Below, in pieces: positions 63,746 to 64,000 of a DNA stretch of 64,000 bases. This DNA is from Amoebophrya sp. A120 (Eukaryota > Sar > Dinophyceae > Syndiniales > Amoebophryaceae), in NCBI GenBank assembly GCA_905178155.1, contig CAJINV010000022.1, positions 193,207 through 257,206 on the forward strand, read 5' to 3'. How positions within the stretch are numbered: the stretch's first letter is position 1; each line of letters begins with the position of its first letter. Under the pieces are notes generated by a model. That model did not search any database and was not told the origin of the DNA. It was given only the letters and a program-made list of their open reading frames with translations. The position numbers and the translations under genes were made by a program.

Positions 63746-64000
63746 TATGAAAGGGCACAGCTCGTGGCCCTCCTCGCTCTCATCTGTAGTACGGCATGAC
63801 CATGAGCCCCAAGAACTACACATGCAACCATGATCCAACGGCAGATACTAATGTGGCTTCCGCTTGACAAAACTGCGCGCGGATTGTATGTAGTACTTTC
63901 TGAAATTCCAATATTTGGCACGCAGACAGTGCCCTGCCTCAAGGTAGGATGTGGATTTGGTATTTTGCATATACAAATGAGAAGGATGGGGAGCTGTAGT
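63746..64000 (+). mobile_element. Introner IE-C, right tip outside the window
   Basis: The left end is TATGAAAGGGCACAGCTCGT. The start of the right arm (ACAAATGAGAAGGATGGGGA) is present at the window end. The tip and TSD cannot be seen. Confidence 0.75.

Noticed and set aside
1-64000. tRNA genes or a dinoflagellate spliced-leader sequence
   Set aside because: No cloverleaf with a convincing T-arm and no match to the spliced-leader core was seen by eye. A covariance search would be decisive.
1-64000. CRISPR array from the many similar repeats
   Set aside because: The repeats are long, paired, embedded in genes and flanked by TSDs; there are no uniform spacers, and the genes are eukaryotic.

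Overview
The window looks like nuclear DNA of a protist, most likely an alveolate of the dinoflagellate lineage. Every gene I can support (14 models, some partial) lies on the + strand. The proteins are long, rich in Ser, Gln and Ala, and use the standard stop codons. Several genes also carry ordinary GT-AG introns. The dominant feature is a dense population of introner-like elements (IEs): 62 two-ended copies plus truncated and composite ones. They fall into at least eleven sequence families (called IE-A to IE-K here) and nearly all sit inside reading frames. Introners with terminal inverted repeats and non-canonical splice sites have been described in the parasitic dinoflagellate Amoebophrya, and this window fits that picture. 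The taxon is an inference.

The IEs share one architecture whatever the family. They start TAT(C/G) and end (C/G)ATA, their arms are complementary, and a 5-bp target-site duplication (TSD) flanks them. The TSD is perfect in 34 of the 62 intact copies and mostly one base off in the rest. Removing exactly one element plus one TSD copy restores the frame at every junction I tested. It also rebuilds a Nudix box, a cyclic-nucleotide phosphodiesterase catalytic core and the end of a HECT domain. No GT-AG pair explains these excisions.

Layout: 0.85-9.4 kb, a giant low-complexity protein; 10.7-12.3 kb, a Ser/acidic-rich protein; 13.3-15.5 kb, a membrane-anchored Nudix hydrolase; 16.1-27.0 kb, a GAF-domain cyclic-nucleotide phosphodiesterase with 19 IEs; 27.6-28.6 kb, two small genes with short GT-AG introns; 28.8-30.3 kb, a threefold repeat; 31.2-32.2 kb, a one-exon membrane protein; 32.7-35.1 kb, a GC-rich island; 35.3-42.2 kb, a CRAL-TRIO (Sec14-like) candidate with 12 IEs; 44.2-53.0 kb, a UBE3C/Hul5-type HECT ubiquitin ligase with 17 IEs; 54.5-55.8 kb, a short unknown gene; 56.3-60.5 kb, a mosaic bounded by matching IE-B ends that contains a PDZ gene shard, truncated IEs, four copies of a 32-bp junction motif and an 0.8-kb spacer-less palindrome; 60.5-63.1 kb, a RING protein and a helix-turn-helix protein; 63.5 kb to the end, a partial gene.

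The genes do not form a pathway. They read as independent eukaryotic signalling and housekeeping genes arranged head to tail. What links them is the shared intron-generating mobile family. All protein lengths depend on my hand splice models and need transcript support.
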